64,000 nt of DNA from Sinotaia quadrata (GCA_028829895.1 CM054180.1:98989135-99053134); one strand, 5' to 3'; positions 12,661-24,892 are shown, counted from the stretch's first letter. A program made the numbers and translations. The notes: a model not told the origin generated them from the sequence alone.

Positions 12661-13025
12661 TAGGCCTACATGTAATGAAATCTATTACCTGTCAATGTTG
12701 TAGACCTACATGTAATGAAATCTATTACCTGTCAATGTTGTAGACCTACATGTAATGAAATATATTACCTGCAATGTTGTAGACCTATATGTAATGAAAT
12801 ATATTATCTGTCATTGTTGTATATTACCTGTCAGTGTTGTAGACCTACATGTAATGAACAATATTACCTGTCAGTGTTGTAGACCTACATGTAATGAACA
12901 ATATTACCTGTCAGTGTTGTAGACCTACATGTAATGAACAATATTACCTGTCAGTCTTGTATATTACCTGTCAGTGTTGTAGACCTACATGTAATAAAAT
13001 ATATTACCTGTCAATGTTGTGGACC
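12661..13025. repeat. Minisatellite, about 40-bp unit, about 9 copies
   Basis: The unit contains gacctacatgtaatgaaa, then tattacctgtca and tgttgta. Copies differ by single bases and by some shortened units (at about 12812 and 12958). Confidence 0.85.
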
Positions 13026-13234
13026 TACCTACTGAATAGTACTAAAGTCTGTATACCATGAAGCTTATTACTGGTGGTAACAATTTATACATTAGATTTG
13101 AAGCACAGCTTATATATTTATATAATATATTTATGTATTTTTGATTGTTGATTTAATAAACTTATTGTAAAATTTATTGACATTCTTACACAAATTGATA
13201 ACCTTATGTTGGAGAAGAAAGTGGGTGGATGCTA

Positions 13235-13430
13235 AATATGATTAAAGATGGATTTGTCTTCTCCTTTAGGAAGATGTTTTCTACCTATGGAAATATTGTG
13301 TTACAATACATGTTTGTCTTTAATGTTGAAGAGAGAAAACGTTTACAGTGCCCAAATATCTGCCAAGTGAGAGAGAGGAGTGGTGTCTGCTGGATAATTA
13401 TTAATAACCTAAATTAAGATTCACATAAAT
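13235..13430. repeat. Dispersed repeat family member (diverged)
   Basis: Begins ggatttgtcttctccttta and ends with attattaataa followed by taaattaagatt. The same order of blocks (aagaagttttcc, gagagaaaac, gcgccaacatat, attattaataa) is seen at 17668-17830, 17837-18010 and 22097-22265. The open frame here is incidental. Confidence 0.6.
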
Positions 13431-13434
13431 TGTA

Positions 13435-15290
13435 ATTAATTATGGATGATTAATTAATTAATAATAATAATAACCATTCTCACATACCTGGTTATATTTA
13501 ATGACCCTGTTGCGGTATCTCACTCAAAATTATTAATCATCAAAGTTATTATATTAGCTCTAATACTGACAAAGCCAGGTGGCCTAATCTATCCTTAAGT
13601 CTCTATGTCAGACCTATTCTTTGCGACCTTTATTCATCTAACATAGTGACAGACAAATTAGCTGTCTTGCCTTGAGTTGGCAAACACTATCTTTCCCTTT
13701 GATTAATTACGTAACATACAACATCCACATATCTCCGGCTCAGAGTCCCCAGTGAACACTTCTCGGTCACACTAACAAATTAACCAAAATGTTGGTTTAA
13801 GATAACAAGAACAATAAGATTTAATAATAATAATAAAAAGAGAACAAATAGAATTTGATTTCCAAAAAGACAGGTCAACCGAGAACTCTATATTCTGTCC
13901 CACCATTAATGTTAATTTAACAATAATGTTCATCTGGTCAGTTATGGATAGAGTAGGGCAGACAACTTCACATTGTAATTATGGATGAGCTCATTGTCAT
14001 TATCTACTGGTGCAGTATCACACGTCACGTCGATGACCGTCAGCTTGTGACAGGAATAAAGTAGGCCTTTCAGAGTGAACGTGAAGATCAACTCAGCAAT
14101 AAGTCAAAACGATAAGATGAAAGAAGCTTTAAGGCTTTGTGGTGACAAGAATAGATGACTCTTACAATTTCACCTCATTAAACGTTAGCTACACGTTAAC
14201 TTATACTTTATAAAATCTCTTCATGAAGAAATATTTACAGATGAAACAATAATATTTCCATTTCCACATTTACATGAATCACAATAGATACAAACATAAT
14301 CAATGAATGGTTTACATTAAATTGCATTGAATGATTATCTCAATCTCCCATTTAGCTTTACTCACTACAAATGGTTTTACAATACATAAAACATAATGCA
14401 CAAAACATGCATAGTTTCATTTCATCATCTATACATTTGGCATGAATTATTACTAAAGCCATACAACCTACTCTGGAAGAGACATGCATTAGTTTCATAC
14501 AACAATCATTAGTAAAAATACATGAATATTCTACATGAATATTCTACAGAATTTTAAACAATAATATATAACAATAATTTCTGAGAAGTCAATATATTTA
14601 CCCCTCACGGAAACGTGCAAAATCTTCCTTTCATCTATGCAAATTCATCAACCCTTCTATAGGTATCAGGAACATATATATGAATGACTCTAGGTCAAGC
14701 TACAAGCTCCTTCGCGTCATTGAACGGAACGCAAATGTCCATATAAGGGCACCCCGTCTCCGGTCAACATTCACCCACTCCTACTGTCACCCTTCCCCCT
14801 TCTGTACATTTCCAGTGCCCAGCGTGATCAATGAATTTGACCTCAATCCTTTACTGCGTGTCCGGCAGATTACATAATCGGCTACGCGACTTGAGTGCGT
14901 AACTAATATCTATCCATTTACAGATTATTAATAAAGAAAAAGAAATAACACAACACAAAGAACATAATTTGCCTATGGTTCGAACATCACAACCATTAAC
15001 TAGGTGGCGTTGGCGTCACACAGCCTCACTCCAGAATACATCGCGACACCTATATCATACGTTTAATAAATAAAAATAAGTTTCCTAAAATAAAATCCCT
15101 TTTCAGCCTATTTTTCTTGCATACATGATTTCATCGAATAACTTATACACACTCAGAGACATATATGCAGAAAAATATCTATTAGAAATTAAGTAGATTT
15201 TTTTGTAGACTTTATTGCGCATCTTATAGAATACACACTGTTGAAAACATTAAAGACTTATGTTGGTACTGTAAAAAGAAAAAAAACTAG
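13435..15290. other. Intron 1, distal part
   Basis: Patches at 13500-14170 and 14600-14900 have higher complexity than the flanks and are probably transposon-derived. No terminal repeats or protein remnants were found to classify them. Confidence 0.35.
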
Positions 15291-15301
15291 TCCCTCTGTT
15301 T

Positions 15302-15468
15302 CAGGGCCGACTTAACAGCATCATAGGCCCACCGGCTAAACAGTGCACTGGGACCCCTACCTACTATTTACTGACAGCAAGTCACAACATATAAGATTAG
15401 CAGGAGCCCCATTTGCTCCTGAGGCCCCGGGCAATTGCTCAGCGTGCCCACGTGTTAAGACGGCACTG
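15302..15468. mobile_element. Short hAT-type MITE with 8-bp target duplication
   Basis: The left end reads cagggccgacttaaca and the right end is its near-complement tgttaagacggcactg (14 of 16 matching). The flanks carry the perfect 8-bp direct repeat CTCTGTTT at 15294-15301 and 15469-15476. Ends starting CAG with 8-bp duplications are characteristic of hAT elements. At 167 bp it has no coding capacity. It lies 180 bp before receptor exon 2. Confidence 0.85.
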
Positions 15469-15656
15469 CTCTGTTTATAGTATATATCCAATGAGAACAT
15501 TATATTTTTTAATTAAGAGACATTTTTAATAACATATTGACACTCTTCAAAATGTAAAAAAAATATATCTATATGAATATAATGTAAATAGCCACAAAAA
15601 ATCAGTTTAAGTTATCGTTTATATTTTTTAATCTTAAATAATTTTGTTTATTTTAG

Positions 15657-16013
15657 CGACGTCATTGTCACTGCCATGCATCACGGGCGTCATTGAAGTT
15701 GTGGAAGGAAGACAGAATTCCGTGACATGTAGCGGACTGCTTGTACAGGACACTGTGATGTGGGTGTTACTTGGACAAAACAATAGAAAGATTTTACTTG
15801 GTTACTGTCCCCGACCTTCTGCAACTGGTGTTTCCATGTGCTCTGAAACTAACTTGGAACAAATGACTCCGTCAAGGACATCGGACACAGAGAGTGTTCT
15901 TGCCATAGATTTCTCAACATTGGATGACGTCACCATTAGAAGATTATTGGAAACATTGATGTGTCAGATAAAGGGGACTAGTACCAATACCACGTGTCAA
16001 ATAGATGTTGTGT
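15657..16013 (+). CDS. Receptor exon 2: V-like immunoglobulin domain
   Basis: Acceptor ttgtttattttag, donor tgt/gtaagt, 357 nt, phase 1 to phase 1. The peptide shows the Ig pattern: VVEGRQNSVTCSG (strand B Cys), then a Trp about ten residues later in TVMWVLLG, an LAIDFSTLDD strand, and LMCQI where the strand F Cys should be. Extra Cys pairs (GYCP, SMCSE) suggest additional disulphides. One sequon (NTT). A Met at 15644 is in the same frame, but it lies before the splice site and is not the start. The usual D-x-G-x-Y-x-C motif is missing, so the domain is a divergent V/I-set fold. Confidence 0.7.
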
Positions 16014-16860
16014 GTAAGTTACCATACTGTCTTCTCTTTCAGAAACGTGTAGTTCTTTTGAATTTTTGTCTTTGAATTCTCCCTATTTCATTTTCTCTCA
16101 ACCATGCATGCGCTTCATTACTATTTCAGGTCCAAACGACGTTTTCTGAACTTTTAATTATGACAACATGTTCAAAGATAAATGTTCTCTTTATGTGTTT
16201 TGAAATTCTAAATTTTCTTTGCGGTTTCACTAATAATTATTTCATGCCACGATATAATTATTAATTTCTTTCCTTCTCGTTGTTCTCTATTCTCTAAACT
16301 ACTACTGTATAATTCTGAATCATTTAAATGTGGGAATACCTCTGTTAGTTATCTTTTTTCCACTGAAATAAGTTTATAGGAAAAGTATAATTCTATTTAG
16401 GTGTCGGAATACCTCTTTTAGTTATCTTTTTTTACTAATAAGTTTATAGGAAAAGTATAAATTATTCTTAATAATCATAACCTCAGTCCATGACTCGGTC
16501 TTATTATATTTTTAATAAGTTGCCTGCTATAATTATTACTACCAGCTGATAATGATAACATCATTAATTATAACAGACCCTAGGTAGAAAAACGTTAATT
16601 TTATCTTTGAGATGTTTGGATAATAAATTTGCATTCATCTCGCTGGTCATTCAACTCGACACCATCCTACGCAAGGTCATTCCAAAGAACCCATTTAAGT
16701 CAAGGTAAAATTATATTTAAAATTCAATAAATACAAACATATATTATGCATAACAAATGTTTAAAAAAGATAACTGATGCTACCAATACCGTACAGAATA
16801 AATTGTGCCCACATTGGCTGCCTGTTCACAAACACCAGTCAAGTATAATGCTTCCTTACT
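16014..16860 (+). other. Intron 2, first part
   Basis: AT-rich intron. An imperfect direct repeat of about 80 bp (aatacctctgttagttatct at 16336 and aatacctcttttagttatct at 16408) is the only structure seen before the 30-bp array. Confidence 0.45.
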
Positions 16861-16865
16861 GTTAT

Positions 16866-17160
16866 GTTGCACTCACTAACTCCAGTCATATGCCTGTTGC
16901 ACTCACTAACTCCAGTCAAATGCCTGTTGCACTCACTAACTCCAGTCATATGCCTGTTGCACTCACTAACTCCAGTCATATGCCTGTTGCACTCACTGAC
17001 TCCACCCAAATGCCTGTTGCACTCACCGACTCCAGTCATGCCTGTTGCACTCACTGACTCCAGTCATATGCCTGTTGCACTCACTGACTCCACCCAAATG
17101 CCTGTTGCACTCACTGACTCTATCCAAATGCCTGTTGCACTCACTAACTCCAGTCAAATG
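16866..17160. repeat. Minisatellite, 30-bp unit, about 10 copies
   Basis: The unit contains gttgcactcactaactcc and a variable agtcatatgcct/acccaaatgcct. Because 30 is a multiple of three, several frames on both strands stay open and give 10-residue peptide repeats such as MPVALTNSSH. There is no signal peptide or splice context, so these are not taken as genes. Confidence 0.9.
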
Positions 17161-17242
17161 AATTCAATAGGTAAGATTTGACCAAGCTTACAGCATGTGT
17201 GAGAGCATTGTGGTAATGTTGTAATATATAATCTCAATGGAT

Positions 17243-17368
17243 GAGAGTTAATAGTTAAAGTTAATAGGAAGTTAATAGTTAAAATTAATAGGAAGTTAAT
17301 AGTTAAAATTAATAGGAAGTTAATAGTTAAAGTTAATAGGAAGTTAATAGTTAAAGTTAATAGGAAGC
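17243..17368. repeat. Short tandem repeat, 24-bp unit, about 5 copies
   Basis: Head-to-tail copies of aggaagttaatagttaaa with alternating gttaat/attaat. Confidence 0.85.
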
Positions 17369-17667
17369 TTAACATGCTTGGGGTATAAATAGCAGTGTAA
17401 TGGGTAAATGAGTGAGTTCTCATAACTTAGATCAGAAAAGTGTAACAATGGAATATATACTTGCTTGACTGTACGACCAATGAAAGAAATAGATAGGGTG
17501 AATCAAAGTAACCAACCTCAAGAAGCAGCAGTACATAATTGGTTGACCTTTTCAGGATAATAGGTCAAAGTCTTGCGTCTAACATTACGGAGGTCGATTT
17601 CTTATTTTAAAATTTGTAATAATGGTAATAGTGGGTGGATGGGGGCTCATTCATATAATTTAAAGGC

Positions 17668-17832
17668 GGATTGAATTACTCCTTCAGTAAGAAGTTCCAC
17701 CTTTGGAAAATAAATTATGTGTCAGTAGAACGTCTGTCTATACACAATAGAGTTCAGAAATGCCAGGTGAACCGCCAAAGTGGACGAGTTGGATGTCTTA
17801 GTTGGGATTTATTAATAATATATAAATTAAGA
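17668..17832. repeat. Dispersed repeat family member adjoining the duplication
   Basis: A diverged copy of the ttcttc...gaagtt...attattaataatataaattaag repeat, head-to-tail with the copy that opens the duplicated block at 17837. Confidence 0.5.
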
Positions 17833-18164
17833 TTTCCGGATTTGTCTTCTCTTTAGTAAGAAGTTTTCCACGTATGATAAGATTATGTGACTGTAAATGT
17901 TGTTTATGTTGTGGAAGAGAGAAAACATTTAGAGCGCCAGCATATCCACTAGGTAAGAGACGAGTTGTGTGTTTTAGAGAATTATTAATAAAATAAATTA
18001 AGACTCTCATCACTTGTGAGTAGTTATAAAAAATTAAATAATAATAATAAAAATTTTCGTTAACTAAGTGGCGTTGCTGTCACACAAACACTTTTATATA
18101 TGTTTCTTATTGTAAATGCATTTAAGTGTTATGAGTTTTCATTTTACAGGCGCATGCCAACATT

Positions 18165-18310
18165 CTGTTTCGTTATCAACACCTTTAGTAGTCTTATGTG
18201 TTAAGTAGATTGTATATTGTGTAATACATGTAAACTGCTTCGTTATCAACACCTTCAGTTGTCTTATGTGTTTAAGTAGATTGTATATTGTGTAATACAT
18301 GTAAACTGCT
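18165..18310. repeat. Two-copy direct repeat, about 70 bp
   Basis: ttcgttatcaacacctt and the following ttgtcttatgtg...tgtaatacatgtaaa occur twice, from 18168 and from 18239. The same pair is kept in copy 2 (about 22431 and 22502). Confidence 0.8.
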
Positions 18311-18485
18311 AAAGGAATTATGAGGATGTGTTTTTCAAATAATAATCATCACTTGTGTTCTGTCCGGTAAAGACTGCAACTTTGTTTTTCTAAAGAAGAA
18401 TACGTTTGCAATATTTTCTTTAACACAATATTCACCTGTTTTTAAATGTAAACTGTCATGCGTAAATCTCAATCTGTCATTTCAG

Positions 18486-18619
18486 ATCCACCTGAAGGGA
18501 CATGCAGTGTCCAGGTTTCGAAAGACCTATCGCCCTGGAATGTAACTGGGCACTGTAACATCACAAAGACATTATCGCTGTTAGGAAGGTACACATGTCA
18601 GTGGTACGAAGTACGAGAA
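18486..18619 (+). CDS. Receptor exon 3: first half of ectodomain module, copy 1
   Basis: Acceptor ctgtcatttcag, donor gaa/gtaagt, 134 nt, phase 1 in and 0 out. It encodes PPEGTCSVQVSKDLSPWNVT, then GHCNITK and GRYTCQWYEVRE. Three Cys and two sequons (NVT, NIT). YTCQW resembles the strand F Cys region of Ig-like domains. Exon 5 is an almost identical duplicate. Confidence 0.7.
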
Positions 18620-18817
18620 GTAAGTTTATGTGACAGTCTATGTGTAATCAGACTAGAAATTCCCGAAATAATTTTTTTTCAGAACACAAATAGAAATTTA
18701 AAACACATCTAGTGACCCTTTTTTCATATTGGAATATCAATAGGAAATTGCCAAGATACACACACTTGCTGAGTTTTCTTGCTAACCAGCAAATAATACA
18801 TTTGCTAAATCTTTCAC

Positions 18818-19078
18818 AGGAATCCCACGAATTGCTTGTCCCTAGAAATGAAAATGTAATCGATATACATGGTCGCTACACAATTTATGTTACTGAAATT
18901 CACAGGAATCCCACGAATTGCTTGTCCCTAGAAATGAAAATGTAATCGATATACATGGTCGCTACACAATTTATGTTACTGAAATTCACAGGAATCCCAC
19001 GAATTACTTGTCCCTAGAAATGAAAATGTAATCGATATACATGGTCGCTACACAATTTACGTTACTGAAATTCACAGT
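18818..19078. repeat. Tandem repeat, 86-bp unit x3
   Basis: Three near-identical units, each starting aggaatcccacgaattgctt or ...attactt, within intron 3. The duplicated block carries the same three units at 23083-23340, so the array existed before the block was duplicated. Confidence 0.9.
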
Positions 19079-19800
19079 CAAGACAAGACTGATACCAAAA
19101 ATCATGGCCGACTTTGGAATTGAAGCTAATACCATACTTTGTAGGTGAAGCTTAAAGAGAAATTTCATTTCCTCCCAACATTGTTTAGTCACAAGATGCT
19201 TCGTGGATTATTTTGAGCATAACGACAAGCGAACATTTGAAATGAATTAGAGAGAAGAAATTCTCCCATATTTGATACTTTAGTTCCAGTTGACAAGCTC
19301 AAGACTAAAACAATGCTGACATCTGAAATAGTGATATTTAGACTACAGGTTTTACTGACTTCTGAAATAGTGATATTTAGACTACAGTTTATGCTAGCTT
19401 CTTTGCATTAATCTTCGAAGACACATATCAATCCACTTTCGCATTACTGATAATATAGAGCTATTGTTAACGGTAATTATAGTGTCTCTCTTTGCATTAT
19501 TGTTAGTGTGCTGTTAACTGTAATTAGAGTGTTTCTCTTTACATTATTGTAAGTGTGCTGTTAACTGTAATGAGAGTGTTTCTTTTCACACTATTGTTAC
19601 TGTACTGTAACCTGTAATTATTGCTCAGAGTCTGGAGGCAAATGTTTAGCATCATTACAACCTAATAGTCTGTATTGTTTATTTATGTCACAGTTTACTA
19701 TGTGGTGATGTGATGAGTAAGTGAGATAATGATAACAAATACCAGACCGTCACACTAATAATAATTATAATCAGATCAATTACCTGTATTGACAGCTGTA

Positions 19801-20150
19801 CATGGATTAGTATGTTAAGTGTGATTCCATTGACATCTATAGATGGAGTAGTATGTTAAGTGTGACTCCATTGACATCTATAGATGGAGTAGTATGTTAA
19901 GTGTGACTCCATTGACATCTATTGATGGAGTAGTATGTTAAGTGTGACTCCATTGACGTCTATCGATGGAGTAGTATGTTAAGTGTGACTCCATTGACAT
20001 CTATCGATGGAGTAGTATGTTAAGTGTGACTCCATTGACATCTATCGATGGAGTAGTATGTTAAGTGTGACTCAATTGACATCTATCGATGGAGTAGTAT
20101 GTTAAGTTTGACTTCATTGACATCTATCGATGGAGTAGTACGTTAAGTGT
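19801..20150. repeat. Minisatellite, 41-bp unit, about 8 copies
   Basis: The unit contains tccattgacatctatcgatg, then gagtagtatgttaagtgtga. Copy 2 of the duplication has only two such units (about 23649-23727), so the array expanded or contracted after duplication. Confidence 0.9.
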
Positions 20151-21290
20151 TACTGCTTAAAGTAACACTTAAAGTGTTATCCAGCCAGCGATTAACAATT
20201 CAAAATTGAAATGAAGAAGAATAAAATAGGCCGTCAACACTACTAACTACTCCCTCTCAGGTAACACTCGCCAGCTCATACCTTCACTCCACTACCGAAG
20301 TACAATTTTCACTTGTATGCCAATATAGGCAACATAATTCTGAATACGTTTCACGCCGTAAAAATCTTACATTTCAAGTTTCATACAACTTCCATGATTC
20401 AATCAAAAACTTCAATGTCAGGTGATAAAGACTCCATTAAAGCACTTTTGAAAAGTTGTTAGTATACCTATGACTGAATCTAACTCTTCTTTCTTTGTGT
20501 TAATTAATAATTTCCCTGTATAAGTTAATACGTAGAGTGGTCCAGTTAAAGACAACGTTAGGTACTAAGTAGGTTTAGAGGAGTGAATGAAAGAAAATCT
20601 GAATATTTTTGACGACGGCACATTCTACCTAGGCTGTTAATTAGATTGTAGGAAACAGTTTTTGCTTTCGTTTAGACATGTCCTGGAAACAATGCAGGTA
20701 GTACTGTTGATAATTCTTCAAAGAAAGTAGCAATGATAAATAATGGTGGAGTTGATAATTTTGTATGTACTTAAATAAAATGCTGTGTTTCAGTGTTAAC
20801 AGTGGTTTTAAGTAGAGTTATGAAAATAGTATTGAGTTGTAGTAAAAAATAAAAAAAAGAATGCTATGAGGATTAAGTGCGAGAGATAACAAAGTCCGCG
20901 TTCTTGACCATAGCGTTAAACTGGCTGACGAACGATTTGCACACTAACACAGCCATTGTAATGGTTTTGACAAGAAATCGTGACAGTTAATGTCCCTAAA
21001 TGTCCTTCTGTGTGTGGGGTATTCAGTTTGCCATAACACCATATTATGTATGTAATTTTTATAATTATACAGGATTCAGTTTTGACCCTATCAGTGAGAA
21101 ATGTTATTTAAGTTTTAGGTAATAATTTTTATTCACAATTATCTATATCTTTATGTTTGTTTACTATCTCTTTACAGTGTTAGATTATGTGTATGTGGGA
21201 AAATGTATACATTGCCTTAGTCATATTGATTATATTAATTTGATTATTTACATAAATTCTAATAAGTAAAATTACACTTACCATTTTTAG

Positions 21291-21486
21291 GAATCTGAGG
21301 AGAAGCTCGGTTCTATGGTCACCATGAAAACTTGGACAACACAATCGGGTGGAAAATATGTATCAGGATACTGTGAAATGCCAGAAAACATAAAATTCCC
21401 AACAACTACTGGACTAGTGACCTACAAAGTGGCTTTCACCCCAGGAACAAATATCACAACAACAGTCAATGGTATCAAAACAGTTG
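21291..21486 (+). CDS. Receptor exon 4: second half of ectodomain module, copy 1
   Basis: Acceptor ttaccatttttag, donor gttg/gtaagt, 196 nt, phase 0 in and 1 out. It encodes a strand with MKTWTTQ, then GGKYVSGYCEM, PTTTGLVTYKVAFTPGTNIT and a short NGIKTV end. One Cys and one sequon. The TGLVTYKVAFTPG segment looks like a terminal beta strand. The duplicate exon at 26049-26241 lacks one Glu codon. Confidence 0.7.
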
Positions 21487-21849
21487 GTAAGTAAAATCTA
21501 TAAATAGTTATGCTCATGTTTTAGTGAAAACTTGAAAGAAAAAGCTGCATATATTTTGTACGACAGTCTCTCAATGAGCGATGCATGCACAATAAACAAA
21601 AAGTTTAAAACATGAACCCGCCTGAATGCTGTCAGTATTTAAGGTAATGGTTATTATTCTACACTTACGGGAAATCCCATTTCTGCTTTACAGTTTAGTA
21701 TGAAGGTTAGTGAAGAGTTTGAATAATTTTGTTCCTTTCACAAAGTAGAATATGTGACTAAGAGCCAGGCATTTATATTATGAGTGTTAGACTTCTGTCT
21801 ATAATTCCCTTCATTCTTTTCACTGTTACTGTTAAATTACTCTCTACAG

Positions 21850-22096
21850 CAGGCATGTCAAACTGAGGATCCCCCGAGGGCCACATGGGTCACATATGTG
21901 CTGTCATTAGGGACACACACGACAACTAAGTGCGCACATTACAACTAATTGAAATCATTTTTAATAAAATTTATTGCAGAATATTTTTGTTACTTAAATT
22001 TAGAAAAATACAATGTCATACAAATGTTTTGCAGCATTCATGAATACAAAGTAATGAAGTAGTTTGACAAAAAATATAATTTTAAACGGCAACATA
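21850..22096. mobile_element. Truncated hAT relic cut by the duplication junction
   Basis: Starts caggcatgtcaaactgagg at about 21851, a hAT-like end. It is the same sequence that begins at 26633 in copy 2. Here it stops at the duplication junction. In copy 2 it runs on into a transposase remnant. Confidence 0.6.
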
Positions 22097-22749
22097 CGGA
22101 TTTGTCTTCTCTTTACTAAGAAGTTTTCCACCCATGGAAAAATTATGTGACTGTAAATGTTGTTTATGTTGTGAAAGAGAGAAAACGTTTACAGCGCCAA
22201 CATATCCGCCAGGTGAGAGACGAGTTGTGTCTTTTAGAGAATTATTAATAAAATAAATTAAGACTCTCATCACTTGTGAGTAGTTATAAAAAATTAAATA
22301 ATAATAATAATAAATATTTTCGTTAACTAAGGGGCGTTGCTGTCACACAAACACTTTTATATATGTTTCTTATTGTAAATGCATTTAAGTGTTATGAGTT
22401 TTCATTTTACAGGCGCATGCCAACATTCTGTTTCGTTATCAACACCTTTAGTTGTCTTATGTGTTAAGTAGATTGTATATTGTGTAATACATGTAAATTG
22501 TTTCGTTATCAACACCTTCAGTTGTCTTATGTGTTTAAGTAGATTGTATATTGTGTAATACATGTAAACTGCTTAAAGGAATTATGAGGATGTGTTTTTC
22601 AAGTAATAATCATCACTTGTGTTCTGTCCGGTAAAGACTGCAACTTTGTTTTTCTAAAGAAGAATACGTTTGCAATATTTTCTTTAACATAATATTCACC
22701 TGTTTATAAATGTAAACTGTCATGCGTAAATCTCAATCTGTCATTTCAG

Positions 22750-22883
22750 ATCCACCTGAAGGGACATGCAGTGTCCAGGTTTCGAAAGACCTATCACCCT
22801 GGAATGTAACTGGGCACTGTAACATCACAAAGACATTATCGCTTTTAGGAAAGTACACATGTCAGTGGTACGAAGTACGAGAA
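22750..22883 (+). CDS. Receptor exon 5: first half of ectodomain module, copy 2
   Basis: Duplicate of exon 3, 134 nt with the same splice sites and phases. Three base differences: two synonymous (Ser and Leu codons) and one Arg to Lys change before YTCQW. All Cys and both sequons are kept, which argues that it is still functional. Confidence 0.7.
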
Positions 22884-23082
22884 GTAAGTTTATGTGACAG
22901 TCTATGTGTAATCAGACTAGAAATTCCCCAAATAATTTTTTTTCAGAACACAAATAGAAATTTAAAACACATCTAGTGACCCTTTTTTTCATATTGGAAT
23001 ATCAATAGGAAATTGCCAAGATACACACACTTGCTGAGTTTTCTGGCTAACCAGCAAATAATACATTTGCTAAATCTTTCAC

Positions 23083-23343
23083 AGGAATCCCACGAATTGC
23101 TTGTCCCTAGAAATGAAAATGTAATCGATATACATGGTCGCTACACAATTTATGTTACTGAAATTCACAGGAATCCCACGAATTACTTGTCCCTAGAAAT
23201 GAAAATGTAATCGATATACATGGTCGCTACACAATTTATGTTACTGAAATTCACAGGAATCCCACGAATTACTTGTCCCTAGAAATGAAAATGTAATCGA
23301 TATACATGGTCGCTACACAATTTACGTTACTGAAATTCACAGT
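23083..23343. repeat. Tandem repeat, 86-bp unit x3 (copy 2)
   Basis: Counterpart of the array at 18818-19078, same unit count. Confidence 0.9.
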
Positions 23344-24109
23344 CAAGACAAGACTGATACCAACCATCATGACTGACTTTGGAATTGAAACTAATACCCT
23401 ACTTTGTAGGTGAAGCTTAAAGAGAAATTTCATTTCCTCCCAACATTGTTTAGTCACAAGATGCTTTGTGGATTATTTGAGCATAACGACAAGCGAACAT
23501 TTGAAATGAATTAGAAAGAAGAAATTCTCCCACATTTGATACTTTAGTTCCAGTTGACAAGCTCAAGACTAAAACAATGCTGACGTCTGAAATAGTGATA
23601 TTTAGACTATAGGTTATGCTAGCTTCTTTGCATTAATCTTTGAAGACACCATTGACATCTATAGATGGAGTAGTATGTTAAGTGTGACTCCATTGACATC
23701 TATAGATGGAGTAGTATGTTAAGTGTTACTGCATCTAAGCTACAAGTCTTTGTATATTTTACTAGTTCGCACTTTTAAATTATCACCTAGGATATATTGC
23801 CGCCAACAGTTACTTCCAGTCATTTGGATGCATACCTCCTTTAAGTGTTATCCAGCCAGCGATTAACAATTAAAAATTGAAATGAAGAAGAATAAAATAG
23901 GTATTACAAGAATTTAACATATTGTCTTCACAGATCAGTGCTAACAATTGAATTGCCTTAATATTCCGATTACTAATTGTTCTCATTTCTCTACACTTGC
24001 AGCCTAGAATTGTAGAAAAATCACCCATTCAGGAAATTTCAATTTTTACACAGCTGAGACAACAATGTATGTATGTTGTGATGATCTGTTAGATTCGATA
24101 CACATCATA

Positions 24110-24417
24110 TGGAGCCTCATGCTAATTAGTCACTGGTCCAACTCACATACATATGTAGCCTCATGCTAATTAGTCACTGGTCCAACTCACATACATATGT
24201 AGCCTCATGCTAATTAGTCACTGGTCCAACTCACATACATATGTAGCCTCATGCTAATTAGTCACTGGTCCAACTCACATACATATGTAGCCTCATGCTA
24301 ATTAGTCACTGGTCCAACTCACATACATATGTAGCCTCATGCTAATTAGTCACTGGTCCAACTCACATACATATGTAGCCTCATGCTAATTAGTCACTGG
24401 TCCAACTGACATACATA
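24110..24417. repeat. Minisatellite, 44-bp unit, 7 copies
   Basis: Almost identical units carrying gctaattagtcactggtcca and actcacatacatatgtagcc. Found only in copy 2 of the duplicated block. Confidence 0.92.
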
Positions 24418-24645
24418 GTGATTGTTTCTATTCATGCTTCAATGTTCTTCTGATCTGACTGCCAACAATATGGCCAACAATACTAACTACTCCCTCTCAG
24501 GTAACACTCGCCAGCTCATACTTTCACTCCACTACCGAAGTACAATTTTCACTTGTATGCCAATATAGGCAACAGCATTCTGAATAAGTTTCACGCCGTA
24601 AAAATCTTACATTTAAAGTTTCATACAACTTTAATGATTCAATCA

Positions 24646-24892
24646 TTTAAATAAAAATAAGATTTATTAACGCATTAAATTTTATAATTTAATTAAATGA
24701 AATCTGACAGGAGTAAAAAGATCTGTTTCTCACTCCTACACCCTCTTTTAGTAACCCAATGTAAGACCAGTTGCTAGATCCCAGATTTCTTGGATCTCTG
24801 TCTCTCGTTGCTACAACCTCTTTTAGTAACCCAATGTAAGACCTGTTGCTAGATCCCAGATCTCTTGGATCTCTGTCTCTGAGTAGGGACAA
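24646..24892. repeat. Copy-2-specific 245-bp insertion with internal repeat
   Basis: Compared with copy 1, extra sequence begins after atgattcaatca and ends before aaaaacttcaatgtcagg. Inside it, a unit of about 80 bp with ttttagtaacccaatgtaag occurs twice. No clear inverted ends. It may be a small transposon. Confidence 0.6.

Larger units (their letters stand above)
17837..22096. repeat. Tandem segmental duplication, copy 1 (about 4.3 kb)
   Basis: Copy 1 starts at cggatttgtcttctcttta and runs to aacggcaacatac at 22096, where copy 2 begins abruptly with the same cggatttgtcttctcttta. It contains receptor exons 3 and 4 with their introns, three 86-bp repeats, and an array of 41-bp units. Most of it matches copy 2 closely, so the event is recent compared with the 1.9-7.1 kb duplication. 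Confidence 0.9.

Noticed and set aside
15644..15656. ATG at 15644 as start of the V-like protein
   Set aside because: The intron acceptor ends at 15656. The ATG is intronic and a signal-peptide exon in correct phase lies at 10807-10861.
18458..18712. ORF starting MRKSQSVISD as a separate small gene (also 22722-22976)
   Set aside because: Only 18486-18619 (22750-22883) is exon. The ORF start is upstream of the acceptor and its end runs past a strong gtaagt donor.
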